A stretch of DNA of 50,672 nucleotides from Chromatiales bacterium (GTDB taxonomy: Bacteria > Pseudomonadota > Gammaproteobacteria > JAGRCI01): NCBI GenBank assembly GCA_020445565.1, contig JAGRGI010000036.1, positions 1 through 50,672 on the forward strand, given 5' to 3'. The notes under the pieces were generated by a model. The model did no database searches. It was given only the letters and a program-made list of their open reading frames with translations, and was not told the DNA's origin. Of the stretch, positions 1 to 7,992 are shown piece after piece (within the stretch, counting starts at the first letter, position 1; each line of letters begins with the position of its first letter). The position numbers and the translations under genes were made by a program.

Positions 1-294
1 GAAATGCTCGGGCCTCATTGAAGCCCCACCTGCAAACGACACAGAAGAAAATAAAACACGATTTCCCGAGTAGAAATGCTCGGGCCTCATTGAAGCTTTT
101 AACTTTTTTCAGAGCCCCAGAAAATCGCCGATATTTCCCGAGTAGAAATGCTCGGGCCTCATTGAAGCCGCTGGAAATACGGGTGCTGAAAGAGGTGCAG
201 AGCAAATTTCCCGAGTAGAAATGCTCGGGCCTCATTGAAGCTCCGCCACGTCGTGATAGACATAGGTGCCGTGCTCATTTCCCGAGTAGAAATG
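1..294 (+). CRISPR. CRISPR array, trailer end (truncated by window start)
   Basis: Five copies of a 36-nt repeat are visible. It begins ATTTCCCGAG and ends CTCGGGCCTCATTGAAGC. Copy 1 (1-24) lacks its first 12 nt at the window edge; copies 2-4 are at 61-96, 133-168 and 206-241; copy 5 starts at 277 and matches only for 18 nt (to 294). The spacers (25-60, 97-132, 169-205, 242-276) are 36, 36, 37 and 35 nt and unrelated to each other. The repeat folds into a 6-bp stem, CCCGAG/CTCGGG, with an 8-nt loop. The 3' end ATTGAAGC is a typical 8-nt crRNA handle, and the decayed copy lies on the right. Both facts say transcription runs left to right, with the leader outside the window and the trailer next to cas4-cas1. 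Confidence 0.97.
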
Positions 295-720
295 GTTAGA
301 CACGCTTCGAGTCCAATCCCCACAACTCGCAACGAAGGTGTGTATAGACAAGATTGCGTGGAGGAACTTGAGCTGGTGGCAATTCAGCTGTTGTCTGCCC
401 GAGCCAAGATCCAGGCGGAGTTTCACTGTCAACGCGCGCCTGACCTACCTGCGAGTTGTCTTTAACTGGTGGGGGTGATTTTTCGGCTGCTGGGCGTCAG
501 GCTGCGGGGCGTGCGGTGGTTTCGTTCGGTAGGCATCGCCTGAACTCTGCTCATCCTGCCTCGGAGAGGGGTTTGGCGACTGAGTGGGTTCGTCTTAGAT
601 CGTTGTTTGCGTGGGTTATTTATCTGCTATTTTTGTATTGTGGAACTCTACCGGTTTGTCGGTAGTTGTAGGCTTCGTTTGTTACGGATCGTTTGTTTAT
701 TTGTGTCAGGGGTGTGTGTC
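295..720. other. Intergenic region between CRISPR trailer and cas4-cas1
   Basis: No convincing gene is seen here. The first half follows the decayed last repeat and shows no more repeat units. The second half (about 480-720) is rich in G and T on the plus strand and holds AT-rich stretches around 600-650 that could carry the cas4-cas1 promoter, but no clear -35/-10 pair can be named. The reading frame of cas4-cas1 stays open back to 607. The extra 38 residues are hydrophobic and unlike Cas4, so they are treated as untranslated. Confidence 0.5.
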
Positions 721-2424
721 ATGGAACAGCGTGAACTTCCGCTTGATTTTCCAGAGTTGACTCAGGATTTGCCGTTGCTGCCGGCGCGTATGGTCAACGA
801 GTACAGCTATTGTCCTCGATTGGCCTATCTGGAATGGGTGCAGGGGGAGTGGGCGGCGTCGGCGGATACGGTGGAAGGCTCCCATGTGCATCGGCGGGTG
901 GATAGGCCGGGTCCGAATTTGCCTGACTCGGAGGAGCTTGGCGATCAGGAAAAGTTTCATAGTCGTTCTATCGAGTTGTCGTCCAACCGTTTGGGATTGA
1001 TCGCGCGTCTGGATTTGGTGGAGGCGGAGGATGGGCGTGTGATTCCGGTGGACTACAAGCGCGGCAAGCGGCCCCATGTGGCCAAGGGCGCTTACGATCC
1101 GGAGCGCGTGCAGTTGTGTCTTCAGGGGCTGTTATTGCGCGAACATGGCTATCGCTGCGACGAGGGTGTGTTGTATTTCGCCGCTTCGCGTGAGCGAGTC
1201 AATATTGCCTTCGATGACGATTTGATCTCCCTGACGGAATCGGCGATCAACGGCATCCGCTTGATCGCGGCAGGCGGTCGTATACCCGCGCCGTTGGAGG
1301 ATAGTCCGAAGTGTCCGCGCTGTTCTCTGGTGAGTATCTGCCTGCCGGATGAGGTGAATTTTCTCCAGCGCGGCACGGCTTCGCCCCGCCCGCTGGCTGC
1401 TCGCCGGGAGGAATCGGTCCCTGTGTACGTGCAGGCGCATCAGGCCAAAGTGGCGAAAAAGGGTGAGTTGCTGGAGATCTCGGTAGAAGACAAAGCCGTG
1501 ACCCACGCGCGGCTCAACGAAGTTTCGCAGTTGGTGTTGATGGGCAATGTGTATGTGACAACACCTTGTTTGATGGAGTTGATGAAACGGGAGATTCCGA
1601 TCACTTGGCACAGCTATGGCGGCTGGTTTATCGGCCATACCATGGGGGTGGGACACAAGAATGTGGAGTTGCGCACGGCGCAGTATCGGGCCAGTTTCGA
1701 TTCCGCCTTTTGCCTGCGTTTGGCGAAGACCTTGATCCGCGCCAAAATCACCAATGCCCGCACTTTGCTGCGGCGCAACTGGCGATCCAAGGAGTCGCCG
1801 GAGGCTTTGCTGTTGTCGTTGAAGGGAGATTTGCGCCGGGTGTCCGAGGTGCATTCCCTGGATGAACTGCTGGGTGTGGAGGGGGCGGCGGCCGCGCGCT
1901 ATTTTTCGTCTTTTGGCGCGCTGCTTAAAACCGAGGGGGACGAGCGCAATCTCAGTTTCGATTTCACGCATCGCAATCGGCGTCCGCCCAGCGATCCGGT
2001 CAACGCGATGTTGTCGTTCGCCTATACCTTGTTGGTGCGCAGTTGGTCGGTGGCCTTGTCGGCCGTGGGTCTGGACCCCTACCGCGGCTTTTACCATCAA
2101 CCCCGCTATGGTCGGCCTGCATTGGCGCTGGATCTGATGGAGTCGTTCCGCCCCCTGGTGGCGGATTCGACGGTGATCAAGGCGGTCAACAATGGCGAGG
2201 TTCGGCCGTCGGACTTTTTGCAGGCGGGCGGCGGCGTGTCTTTGACGCCGGACGGACGTAAACGCTTCATCGCCGCCTTCGAGCGCCGCATGGCGCAGGA
2301 AGTCACCCATCCGCTGTTCGGCTACCGCATCAGTTACAGGCGCATGTTGGAGGTGCAGGCACGCCTGCTGGGGCGTTTTCTCTTGGGTGAGCTGGATGCC
2401 TATCCCGAAATGATGCCGAGGTGA
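721..2424 (+). CDS. cas4-cas1: Cas4-Cas1 fusion protein (CRISPR adaptation)
   Basis: A 567-residue fusion of the Cas4 nuclease and the Cas1 integrase, which processes and inserts new spacers. The Cas4 part (about 1-215) shows the iron-sulfur cysteines (C31 in YSYCPR, then C198, C201, C207 in [11 protein letters not shown]) and the RecB-type nuclease residues (D98 in ARLDLV, D111 and K113 in VDYKRG). The Cas1 part (about 235-567) has the metal ligands E387 ([11 protein letters not shown]), H459 (GFYHQPRYG) and a D/E pair at 471/474 (LDLMESFRP). The ATG at 721 is chosen because Cas4 homology begins just after it and AGGGG lies 8-10 nt before it. Cas2 follows after 4 nt. Cas4-Cas1 fusions are known from type I-G (formerly I-U) and V-B. 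The N-terminal sequence and the ATTGAAGC repeat end favour I-G, but without effector genes this is inference. Confidence 0.95.
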   Translation: MEQRELPLDFPELTQDLPLLPARMVNEYSYCPRLAYLEWVQGEWAASADTVEGSHVHRRVDRPGPNLPDSEELGDQEKFHSRSIELSSNRLGLIARLDLVEAEDGRVIPVDYKRGKRPHVAKGAYDPERVQLCLQGLLLREHGYRCDEGVLYFAASRERVNIAFDDDLISLTESAINGIRLIAAGGRIPAPLEDSPKCPRCSLVSICLPDEVNFLQRGTASPRPLAARREESVPVYVQAHQAKVAKKGELLEISVEDKAVTHARLNEVSQLVLMGNVYVTTPCLMELMKREIPITWHSYGGWFIGHTMGVGHKNVELRTAQYRASFDSAFCLRLAKTLIRAKITNARTLLRRNWRSKESPEALLLSLKGDLRRVSEVHSLDELLGVEGAAAARYFSSFGALLKTEGDERNLSFDFTHRNRRPPSDPVNAMLSFAYTLLVRSWSVALSAVGLDPYRGFYHQPRYGRPALALDLMESFRPLVADSTVIKAVNNGEVRPSDFLQAGGGVSLTPDGRKRFIAAFERRMAQEVTHPLFGYRISYRRMLEVQARLLGRFLLGELDAYPEMMPR

Positions 2425-2428
2425 GCCG

Positions 2429-2719
2429 ATGGACGAACATCTCTACGTCGTCACCTATGATATTCGTGATCAGAAGCGTTGGCGGGCAGTGTTTCGCCTG
2501 ATGAAGGGCTACGGGGAATGGTTGCAGCTCTCGGTGTTTCAGTGCCGCTTGAGCCGGCGCAGACATGCGGAGTTGTATGCAACCCTGGACGAGCTGATTC
2601 ACCATGGCGAGGATCATGTGCTGATGCTGGACATCGGGCCGGCGGACAAGGTGGAGCCGCGGGTATCCAGCCTGGGCAAGGGCTTCGAGGCGGTGGAGCG
2701 CCAGCCGGTTATCGTCTGA
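2429..2719 (+). CDS. cas2: CRISPR-associated endoribonuclease/integration factor Cas2
   Basis: A 96-residue protein of the usual Cas2 size. The ferredoxin-like start [13 protein letters not shown] carries the conserved Asp of the YDI motif, followed by the [13 protein letters not shown] strand seen in Cas2 proteins. Cas2 dimers bridge two Cas1 dimers in the spacer integration complex. The gene starts 4 nt after the cas4-cas1 stop, so the two are co-translated. No CRISPR repeats occur downstream. The array therefore lies upstream of the adaptation genes, not behind cas2. Confidence 0.95.
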   Translation: MDEHLYVVTYDIRDQKRWRAVFRLMKGYGEWLQLSVFQCRLSRRRHAELYATLDELIHHGEDHVLMLDIGPADKVEPRVSSLGKGFEAVERQPVIV

Positions 2720-2837
2720 AACCCGTACCGCGGTTCAGGACCGGTTCAGTCTGGCCGGTCTACGCTATTCCCGTGAACGCGATCTGCCGATGGTGTATTT
2801 CGGCCGATCAGACCTTTTGCCAACACGGGAGCGATCC

Positions 2838-3623
2838 ATGTCTATACAAACCCGAATCAGACCCTTCTTAGTCGGTTGCCTGATGCTCATACCCCTGGCC
2901 GGGCCCAGTCAGGCAGCCCGTGTGTATAACGCCGACACCGTGGAGGTGGAGGTGGTTTCGGATCGGGGCAGGGAGTTCCAGCAGATTCCCACCCGAAGCG
3001 ATCGGGGAAGCGACGCGACCCGCTCGTGGCTGGTTGCCGAGCCGAACCGAAACTACGCCATTCGCGTGCACAATCGCAGTCGCGAGCGTGTCGGCCTGGT
3101 CATCGCCGTGGATGGTCGCAATATCCTCGACGGTTCCTATTCCAATCTTCGCTACAACGAGGCCATGTATGTACTGGGCCCCGGTGAGGAGGCCGAGTAT
3201 AGCGGTTGGCGCACCGAGCGTGACCGTGTGAATCGCTTCGTGTTCACCGATTTTGCCGATTCCTATGCGGCAGCCTGGGATGACCCCAGTGCGCCGGGCA
3301 CCATCGCCGTGGCCGTGTTTGCCGAAGATCGGCCGGAGGTGCGGGTACCCCAGTCCACCCGCAAACGCGCCCCAGCGGGCTCGTTGGCGGAGGATTCAGC
3401 CGGCACGGGTTTCGGTGAGGAGGAGTATTCGCCTACCCGCAGGGTGCATTTCCGCGCCGAGTCCCGCCCCATGGAGAAGCACTTCATCAAGTACGAGTGG
3501 CGCGAGACGCTGTGCCGTAACGGTGTGCTGGACTGCCGCAATCGTCACCGCGATAACCGCTTCTGGCCCAGGCCGCACGCAAACGAGCGCTATGCCCCCT
3601 ATCCCCCGGGCTGGCGGTACTAA
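2838..3623 (+). CDS. Secreted protein of unknown function
   Basis: A 261-residue protein with a clear signal peptide (charged start, hydrophobic core LVGCLMLIPLAG, cleavage after SQA near residue 23). The ATG at 2838 is chosen over the in-frame ATG at 2790 because the signal peptide begins there and GGGAG lies 7 nt before it. The first part looks beta-rich (NYAIRVHNRSRERVGLVIAVDGRN), as in small periplasmic or surface domains. The C-terminus is rich in Arg, His and aromatic residues, with two Cys (LCRNGVLDC) that could form a disulfide. I do not recognise the family. It is a single gene, with a strong stem-loop behind it. Confidence 0.75.
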   Translation: MSIQTRIRPFLVGCLMLIPLAGPSQAARVYNADTVEVEVVSDRGREFQQIPTRSDRGSDATRSWLVAEPNRNYAIRVHNRSRERVGLVIAVDGRNILDGSYSNLRYNEAMYVLGPGEEAEYSGWRTERDRVNRFVFTDFADSYAAAWDDPSAPGTIAVAVFAEDRPEVRVPQSTRKRAPAGSLAEDSAGTGFGEEEYSPTRRVHFRAESRPMEKHFIKYEWRETLCRNGVLDCRNRHRDNRFWPRPHANERYAPYPPGWRY

Positions 3624-3636
3624 GAAGCAATTTCCG

Positions 3637-3661
3637 GCGCGGCTCCAACAAGGAGCCGCGC
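3637..3661 (+). terminator. Stem-loop after the secreted protein gene
   Basis: A perfect 10-bp stem GCGCGGCTCC / GGAGCCGCGC with loop AACAA begins 14 nt after the stop at 3623. It lacks a proper T run (next bases ATCGGTTATT), so it may be an imperfect terminator or an mRNA-stabilising hairpin. Confidence 0.5.
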
Positions 3662-3720
3662 ATCGGTTATTATTGCGGGTAAGGTGTCGTCAATTTCACA
3701 GGTAACCGCGTCCTCCCATC

Positions 3721-4239
3721 ATGCTCGCCAGGCTCTTGTTTCGCATCAGCGCATCCCTGCCGTGCCGCATCATCAACGGTGATGACGGGCAACCCTATCT
3801 GGAGCGGTATTACCTCTTTCGCCTGGGGGGCTGGACGGTGTATCTGCACCGCTTTGTGGCCTCCGACCCGGATCGTGGGCTGCACGATCATCCCTGGAGC
3901 CGCGCCTTCGGCGTGCTGTTGTCCGGTGGCTATCGGGAACTGCGTCTGGGGCCGCAAAATCAGATTCGGGAGCGCCGGCTCGGTCCTGGCCGGTTTAACC
4001 TGGTGAAGGGGGAGGACTTTCATCGCATCCTGCTGAGCCCTGGCGAACGCGCCTGGACCTTGTTCGCGCATGGTCCCCGCACCAAGGGTTGGGGATTCAT
4101 GGGCTACCGGGAGGAGGCCGGTTCGCGGGTCTTGCAAACCGAGATGAGGGCTATCACGGCGAAGGCGGATGAGCATCCCACCAGGGGTTGGTGGTTGACC
4201 GCTCCCCAGGGCAGGAGTGCGCCGCGATCGCCGCTGTAG
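3721..4239 (+). CDS. Cupin-like protein of unknown function
   Basis: A 172-residue cytoplasmic protein. The segment LHRFVASDPDRGLHDHPW resembles the metal-binding first motif of small RmlC-like cupins (H, then D, then H-D-H), followed by beta strands and a second His (GEDFHRILLSPGERAWTLF), as expected for cupin motif 2. No signal peptide is seen. The real substrate is unknown. No clear ribosome binding site precedes the ATG at 3721, so the start is uncertain. The end overlaps the next frame by 52 nt. Confidence 0.7.
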   Translation: MLARLLFRISASLPCRIINGDDGQPYLERYYLFRLGGWTVYLHRFVASDPDRGLHDHPWSRAFGVLLSGGYRELRLGPQNQIRERRLGPGRFNLVKGEDFHRILLSPGERAWTLFAHGPRTKGWGFMGYREEAGSRVLQTEMRAITAKADEHPTRGWWLTAPQGRSAPRSPL

Positions 4240-4511
4240 CATTGGTTTATATCGTTGCCTTTCTGATACTGCCGCTGGCCGCCATGGCGGTGGCTTGGCG
4301 TTTCGGTTTTCGAGGCGCGGGACAGCAGATTCTGGTGGCCGTGGTTGCCGGCGCCGTGCCGGGGGCCTTTCTCGCCATGGCGGCTACCGCCATGGCTTCG
4401 GCGGTGTCGCCGGAGCAGGCGTTGCTGCGCGGTTTGCTGGTCGGCTCGTTGCTGGGTTTGGGCAGCGGATTGCTGGGGGTGGCGCTCACCCGTCTGCTGC
4501 GAAGTTCCTGA
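4188..4511 (+). CDS. Small predicted membrane protein
   Basis: An open frame of 107 codons from a TTG at 4188 that overlaps the cupin-like gene. Its product is almost all hydrophobic, with three likely membrane helices (about 14-36, 46-68 and 82-103) rich in Ala, Gly and Leu. Composition alone supports it; no family is recognised. A later start (GTG 4191, or an ATG inside the first helix) is possible. GC-rich DNA often gives Ala/Leu-rich frames by chance, so this call is tentative. Confidence 0.45.
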   Translation: MVVDRSPGQECAAIAAVALVYIVAFLILPLAAMAVAWRFGFRGAGQQILVAVVAGAVPGAFLAMAATAMASAVSPEQALLRGLLVGSLLGLGSGLLGVALTRLLRSS

Positions 4512-4706
4512 GCCAGGGCGTAGAGATTGCCCCGGTGTCGCGACGAATTGGCGTGGTTCTCGGTTGGTAACCCAGAACGCCAACCAGCTCAGTGGGATAA
4601 TGGCATTGGGCTGCCAGCCCGTACCTGCTACGGACGATCCTGGCGTGGTGTGCCGGGTCTGCATTGACTTCGGTGATCGTGCCGGCTTTCACCTCCCTGT
4701 GGCTGG

Positions 4707-4729
4707 ATTCCGCCATCCCCTGGCGGAAT
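4707..4729. repeat. REP-like palindrome
   Basis: Perfect 9-bp stem ATTCCGCCA / TGGCGGAAT with loop TCCCC, flanked by CTGG and GACGG. This resembles the dispersed CTGGATTCC...GGAATGACG palindromes common between genes in many proteobacteria. Only this copy was seen in the window. Confidence 0.6.
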
Positions 4730-4750
4730 GACGGTGCCGCCTATCGTCGT

Positions 4751-4769
4751 CCCGGCAGGGAGTGCCGGG
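4751..4769. repeat. Second REP-like palindrome
   Basis: Perfect 7-bp stem CCCGGCA / TGCCGGG with loop GGGAG, preceded by CGTCGT, a sequence often seen in dispersed GC-rich palindromes. It lies 21 nt after the first palindrome. Confidence 0.5.
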
Positions 4770-4866
4770 GCTCAGAGGCCGGGAAGGTCATCGTTGAAGC
4801 CCAAGCCCATAATCCGACAGACTCACAGTTGGCGGTTTGCCCCGTTTATGCCGCCGCAACAATCGA

Positions 4867-6402
4867 ATGAAGAAACACGCCGTCATTCTGCTGATGATCA
4901 TCGCCTATGCCGCGGGCGTGGTCGGTTATACTGTGGTCTCCTACCAGGAGCGCCGCAGTGAAATCATTGCCGGCGTGGATCAACGCCTGGTTGCCGCGGC
5001 CACGGCGATTCCCTTCATCATCGGGCAGGACTACCACGACGGCATCGTCGACGCCGATTCCCGCGATCGTGGCAAGAACTATGAGCTAGCCAGAAAGCTC
5101 ACCGCCTATGCGCGGGAGAACGGTCTGGATTACCTCTACACCTTCATGCGTTTCGGCGACGAGATCCGGTTTGTCATTTCCAGCCTGTCCGAAGAGGATT
5201 GGAGCAAGGCCGAGCCGGTGTCGGAGTATTTCCTGCCTTATCCCGAGGCCAGCGATCTGCTCAAGGGAGTGTTCGATACGCCGCAGACGGTGTTCGAGGA
5301 GGAGGGCGATCGCTGGGGCGTGTTTCGCTCGGTGTTGATCGGCAAGCGCAACGCCAAAGGGGAGGTCTATGTGCTCGGGGCCGATCTCTCGCTGCGCGAT
5401 CTGGATCTCATGCTTCGCGACGGTGTGTTGCAGTCCTTGGTTACCGGCCTGTTTTTTCTGTTGCTGCTGGTGCCCATGGGCATACTTTATGTGCGCCTGC
5501 TGGAGCGGGACAAGCGATCCCTTCAGCTCGTCATCGATAAGCGTACCCGCGAATTGCAGCACACCAACACCGAGCTGAAGAAGACCAATCAACTGCTGGA
5601 GGGTCTTTCCGCGAGTTTGTCGAAATACCTCTCGCCGCAGGTGTACAACTCCATTTTCACCGGTCGCCAGCAGGTGAAGTTGGAAACCCGGCGCAAGAAG
5701 CTGACGGTGTTCTTTTCCGATATCAAGGATTTCACCCGCATCACCGAGAACATGCAGCCGGAGGATCTTACCTGGCTGCTGAACCAGTACATCAGCGAGA
5801 TGTCGACCATCGCCCTGAACTACGGTGCGACCATCGACAAGTTCATCGGTGATGCCATGTTGATTTTTTTCGGCGATCCGGAAACCCGCGGCGTCAAGGA
5901 GGATGCCCACCAGTGCGTGGCCATGGCGTTGGCCATGCGTCAGCGCGTGGAAGAACTGCGCGATCGCTGGCTGGAGGCGGGGATGGGGCAATCGCTTCGG
6001 GTTCGTATCGGGATCAGTAGCGGTTTCTGCAATGTGGGTAATTTCGGCAGCGAGCACAAGATGGATTACACCATCATCGGCAGCACGGTGAATCTTGCGC
6101 AACGTCTGGAAACGGCGGCCGCTTCGGATCAGATTCTGGTTGCCGAAGAGACCTATTTGTTGCTCAAGGATGAGGTGGAATTCGAACCCAGGGGGCAGAT
6201 CGATGCCAAGGGCTTCGACAAGCCGGTGCGCACGTATGCCGTGGTGGGACTCAACACCAGCGAAGAGGCCAGAAATGACCTGCTGCGCCAAAGGCTGGAC
6301 CGCTTTTTCCAGACCCTGGATACCGAGTGGCGGGACATGAACCCGGATACCCTGGTGGATCTGTTCCGCACGGTGCTGGTGAAAAGGCGCGGCGATGAAT
6401 GA
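4867..6402 (+). CDS. Membrane-bound class III adenylate/guanylate cyclase
   Basis: A 511-residue protein that would make cAMP or cGMP. A first membrane helix (about 3-22) and a second (about 188-212) enclose a 165-residue periplasmic sensor region. A coiled-coil (about 218-245) then leads to the catalytic domain. The metal-binding Asp residues are in FFSDIKDFT (about 284-288) and the second in FIGDAMLIFFG (about 329). The ribose/phosphate-binding N and R are in VNLAQRLE (about 408-414). The ATG at 4867 is chosen because the first helix begins there; the upstream ATG at 4837 would add Arg-rich residues with no role. The stop overlaps the next gene by 8 nt, suggesting a two-gene operon. The cNMP-binding protein at 47122 is one possible receptor, but this is inference. 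Confidence 0.93.
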   Translation: MKKHAVILLMIIAYAAGVVGYTVVSYQERRSEIIAGVDQRLVAAATAIPFIIGQDYHDGIVDADSRDRGKNYELARKLTAYARENGLDYLYTFMRFGDEIRFVISSLSEEDWSKAEPVSEYFLPYPEASDLLKGVFDTPQTVFEEEGDRWGVFRSVLIGKRNAKGEVYVLGADLSLRDLDLMLRDGVLQSLVTGLFFLLLLVPMGILYVRLLERDKRSLQLVIDKRTRELQHTNTELKKTNQLLEGLSASLSKYLSPQVYNSIFTGRQQVKLETRRKKLTVFFSDIKDFTRITENMQPEDLTWLLNQYISEMSTIALNYGATIDKFIGDAMLIFFGDPETRGVKEDAHQCVAMALAMRQRVEELRDRWLEAGMGQSLRVRIGISSGFCNVGNFGSEHKMDYTIIGSTVNLAQRLETAAASDQILVAEETYLLLKDEVEFEPRGQIDAKGFDKPVRTYAVVGLNTSEEARNDLLRQRLDRFFQTLDTEWRDMNPDTLVDLFRTVLVKRRGDE

Positions 6403-6904
6403 TTCTTTGCCGCAGGTGCTGCCGCTGGGGGAGCTTGGCGTGGCGCCGGTGAGGGAACTGCTGGCGCGCTACGGCCTTGAGTTGGAGTTGGTACCGGAGG
6501 ATGGCCCCATTCCAGGCAGTTTCTGGGGTGCGCCGGAGGCCGGTTTGCGCGGCGATCGTCTGTTTGCTACGGGTAACACGCCGATTCATTCCGTTCTGCA
6601 CGAAGCCTGCCACTACATCTGTATGGACGCCGGGCGTCGCGCGCTGCTGGACACCGATGCCGGTGGCGATTTCGCCGAGGAAGATGCGGTTTGTTATTTG
6701 CAGATTCTCTTGGCCGAGTTGCTTCCTGGCGCAGGTTCGCAGCGTTTGATGGCTGACATGGATACCTGGGGCTATACCTTTCGCCTGGGCTCCGCACACG
6801 CCTGGTTCGCGTCGGATGCCGACGATGCCCGCCAGTGGCTACTTCGCCACAACCTTATCTCCTCCGCAGGCATACCGACCTTCTTGCTGCGAGATGGTCA
6901 GTAG
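6395..6904 (+). CDS. Putative zinc metallopeptidase-like protein
   Basis: A 169-residue protein translated from an ATG inside the end of the cyclase gene. It contains HEACHY (about residues 69-74), an HExxH-type zinc motif, and an acidic helix DFAEEDAVCYLQ about 25 residues later that could give the third ligand (E), as in gluzincins. No signal peptide is seen. I recognise it only as a conserved hypothetical type. Whether it acts on the cyclase or its sensor is unknown; the 8-nt overlap suggests coupled translation. Confidence 0.7.
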   Translation: MNDSLPQVLPLGELGVAPVRELLARYGLELELVPEDGPIPGSFWGAPEAGLRGDRLFATGNTPIHSVLHEACHYICMDAGRRALLDTDAGGDFAEEDAVCYLQILLAELLPGAGSQRLMADMDTWGYTFRLGSAHAWFASDADDARQWLLRHNLISSAGIPTFLLRDGQ

Positions 6905-6970
6905 CCTTCGGCCGACCAGGCTGAGAGCATCAGCGGGGTGCTGGCAACCCTCGCCCGGTTTGCCCGGCTG

Positions 6971-7156
6971 TCAATTCTTGCGCCGTTTCAACAGACGGGC
7001 ACCGGCAACGCCGATGGCCAGCAGTGCCAGGGATCCCGGCTCCGGTACCGTGGCTTGAGGGACGGAGGGAACGGTCTGTACGAAGATCGCCATGGCAGGT
7101 GAGATAGCGCTGAAAAACAGCAGGCCGGTAACGGCAATTAATCGGAGAATACCCAT
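6971..7156 (-). CDS. PEP-CTERM miniprotein (61 residues)
   Basis: A very short secreted protein: signal peptide (about 1-23, cut after AMA), a mature stretch of about 14 residues (IFVQTVPSVPQATV), then a full PEP-CTERM sorting signal (VPEPGSLALLAIGV, helix, RLLKRRKN). PEP-CTERM tails are cut by exosortase and are tied to exopolysaccharide/biofilm export. The ATG at 7156 has AGGAG 9 nt before it. The frame stays open further upstream, but the signal peptide and the sigma-54 promoter fix this start. No exosortase gene is in the window. Confidence 0.85.
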   Translation of the reverse strand: MGILRLIAVTGLLFFSAISPAMAIFVQTVPSVPQATVPEPGSLALLAIGVAGARLLKRRKN

Positions 7157-7503
7157 GACGCTGACTCCTGAGGGTTGGTCGTATTCTGGCTTTGCGTCTT
7201 TCGTGCCAACCTTGCGTTTGGGATTTCTACCGACTGCGTCACAAAACCACGATAACGAATCGAATTTGCAACTTTCTTGGGTGTTTGTATTAAATATCTT
7301 ATAAGTATCAGTGGGTTGTTTTTTGGGTGGAGCGGGTTCGACGTTCGCGCCCGTTGCGCGCAGAAGCAGCCCGATAACAGACGAAAGCGTCGAAGCTGTC
7401 AGTTTGAAGCTGACGAATTGCGACAGTATCGTCGTGCCGCGGCTTGACAAGTTCCCGGCCAGGCGGAATTCTGAGAACTCCATCAACTTTTGCTCATCAA
7501 CCC
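7157..7503. other. Divergent intergenic region
   Basis: 347 nt between two divergent genes. It holds the sigma-54 element above. The stretch from about 7240 to 7320 is AT-rich and could carry activator-binding sites for that promoter, but no clear repeated motif is seen. No gene is supported. Confidence 0.5.
7193..7208 (-). promoter_or_regulatory. Sigma-54 promoter of the PEP-CTERM miniprotein gene
   Basis: Read on the minus strand the sequence is TGGCACGAAAGACGCA. It has the TGGCAC -24 element and GC of the -12 element at the exact 10-bp spacing, followed by A; only the two T's before GC differ from consensus. Transcription would begin near 7182, about 26 nt before the ATG at 7156. Sigma-54 control of PEP-CTERM genes through PrsK/PrsR-type regulators is known for other bacteria. 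Confidence 0.75.
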
Positions 7504-7992
7504 ATGTCCGCGAGTCGATTCTTTCTCCTGCTACTTTTCTCCCTCTTGGTAACAACACAGTCCGCCACGGCATGGGAGGCCAGGGGCGAACCGGGTCTGA
7601 TCCGGGTGGACCCGGATACCAAGCTGGCCTATCTGGTACGTGGCGACAAGGTCGAGCCCCTTTGGGACGGCATCTACCGAATGGACGATGGCAGCCTGCT
7701 CACCGTGCATTCCGGCGTGGGTGTGCGCAACCGCCCGATCCAATCGAAGGAGCCGGACTATCTGCCAGGACGTGCCTGCAACCGGCTGGTGGAGCGCATC
7801 TGCGGTCCGGCAAATCAGTGTGCTGAACGAGAGGACTGTTCGTTGGCCAGACAGCTACAGGCCATGGACCAGGAGGAGATCGCCCAAAACCGTGATCGCG
7901 GGGTTCGGACCCATGCCGATTGGCAGTGTTCCAGCACGTACTATGATCCCGGTGTGTTGAAACCCTGCGACCTTGGATTTGGCCGCCTGTGA
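7504..7992 (+). CDS. Secreted cysteine-containing protein of unknown function
   Basis: A 162-residue protein with a signal peptide (MSASRFFLLLLFSLLVTTQS, cut after ATA near residue 23). The ATG at 7504 is chosen because the signal peptide starts there, although the frame is open from 7444. The mature chain has six Cys (ACNRL, ICGPANQC, DCSLA, QCSST, PCDLG), suggesting disulfides in the periplasm. The family is not recognised. The stop overlaps the ybaK start (GTGA), so the two are probably co-translated. Confidence 0.75.
   Translation: MSASRFFLLLLFSLLVTTQSATAWEARGEPGLIRVDPDTKLAYLVRGDKVEPLWDGIYRMDDGSLLTVHSGVGVRNRPIQSKEPDYLPGRACNRLVERICGPANQCAEREDCSLARQLQAMDQEEIAQNRDRGVRTHADWQCSSTYYDPGVLKPCDLGFGRL

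Larger units (their letters stand above)
4512..4866. other. Intergenic region with two palindromic repeats
   Basis: 355 nt without a credible gene. It holds two perfect palindromes (4707-4729 and 4751-4769, listed separately) of the REP-like kind, and presumably the promoter of the cyclase gene. No clear promoter can be named. Confidence 0.5.

Noticed and set aside
97..109. Spacer 2 start TTTTAACTTTTTT also found near 28227-28239, as self-targeting
   Set aside because: Only 13 nt of low-complexity sequence match; the rest of the spacer does not.
397..404. GCCCGAGC as a tracrRNA anti-repeat (type V-B)
   Set aside because: Only 8 nt complementary to the repeat; no extended anti-repeat or terminator nearby.
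607..720. N-terminal extension of cas4-cas1 to ATG 607
   Set aside because: The 38 added residues are unlike Cas4, and the ATG at 721 has a better ribosome binding site.
1132..2310. Long minus-strand open frame inside cas4-cas1
   Set aside because: A GC-driven shadow of the plus-strand gene; no known domain, rich in His/Arg/Gln.
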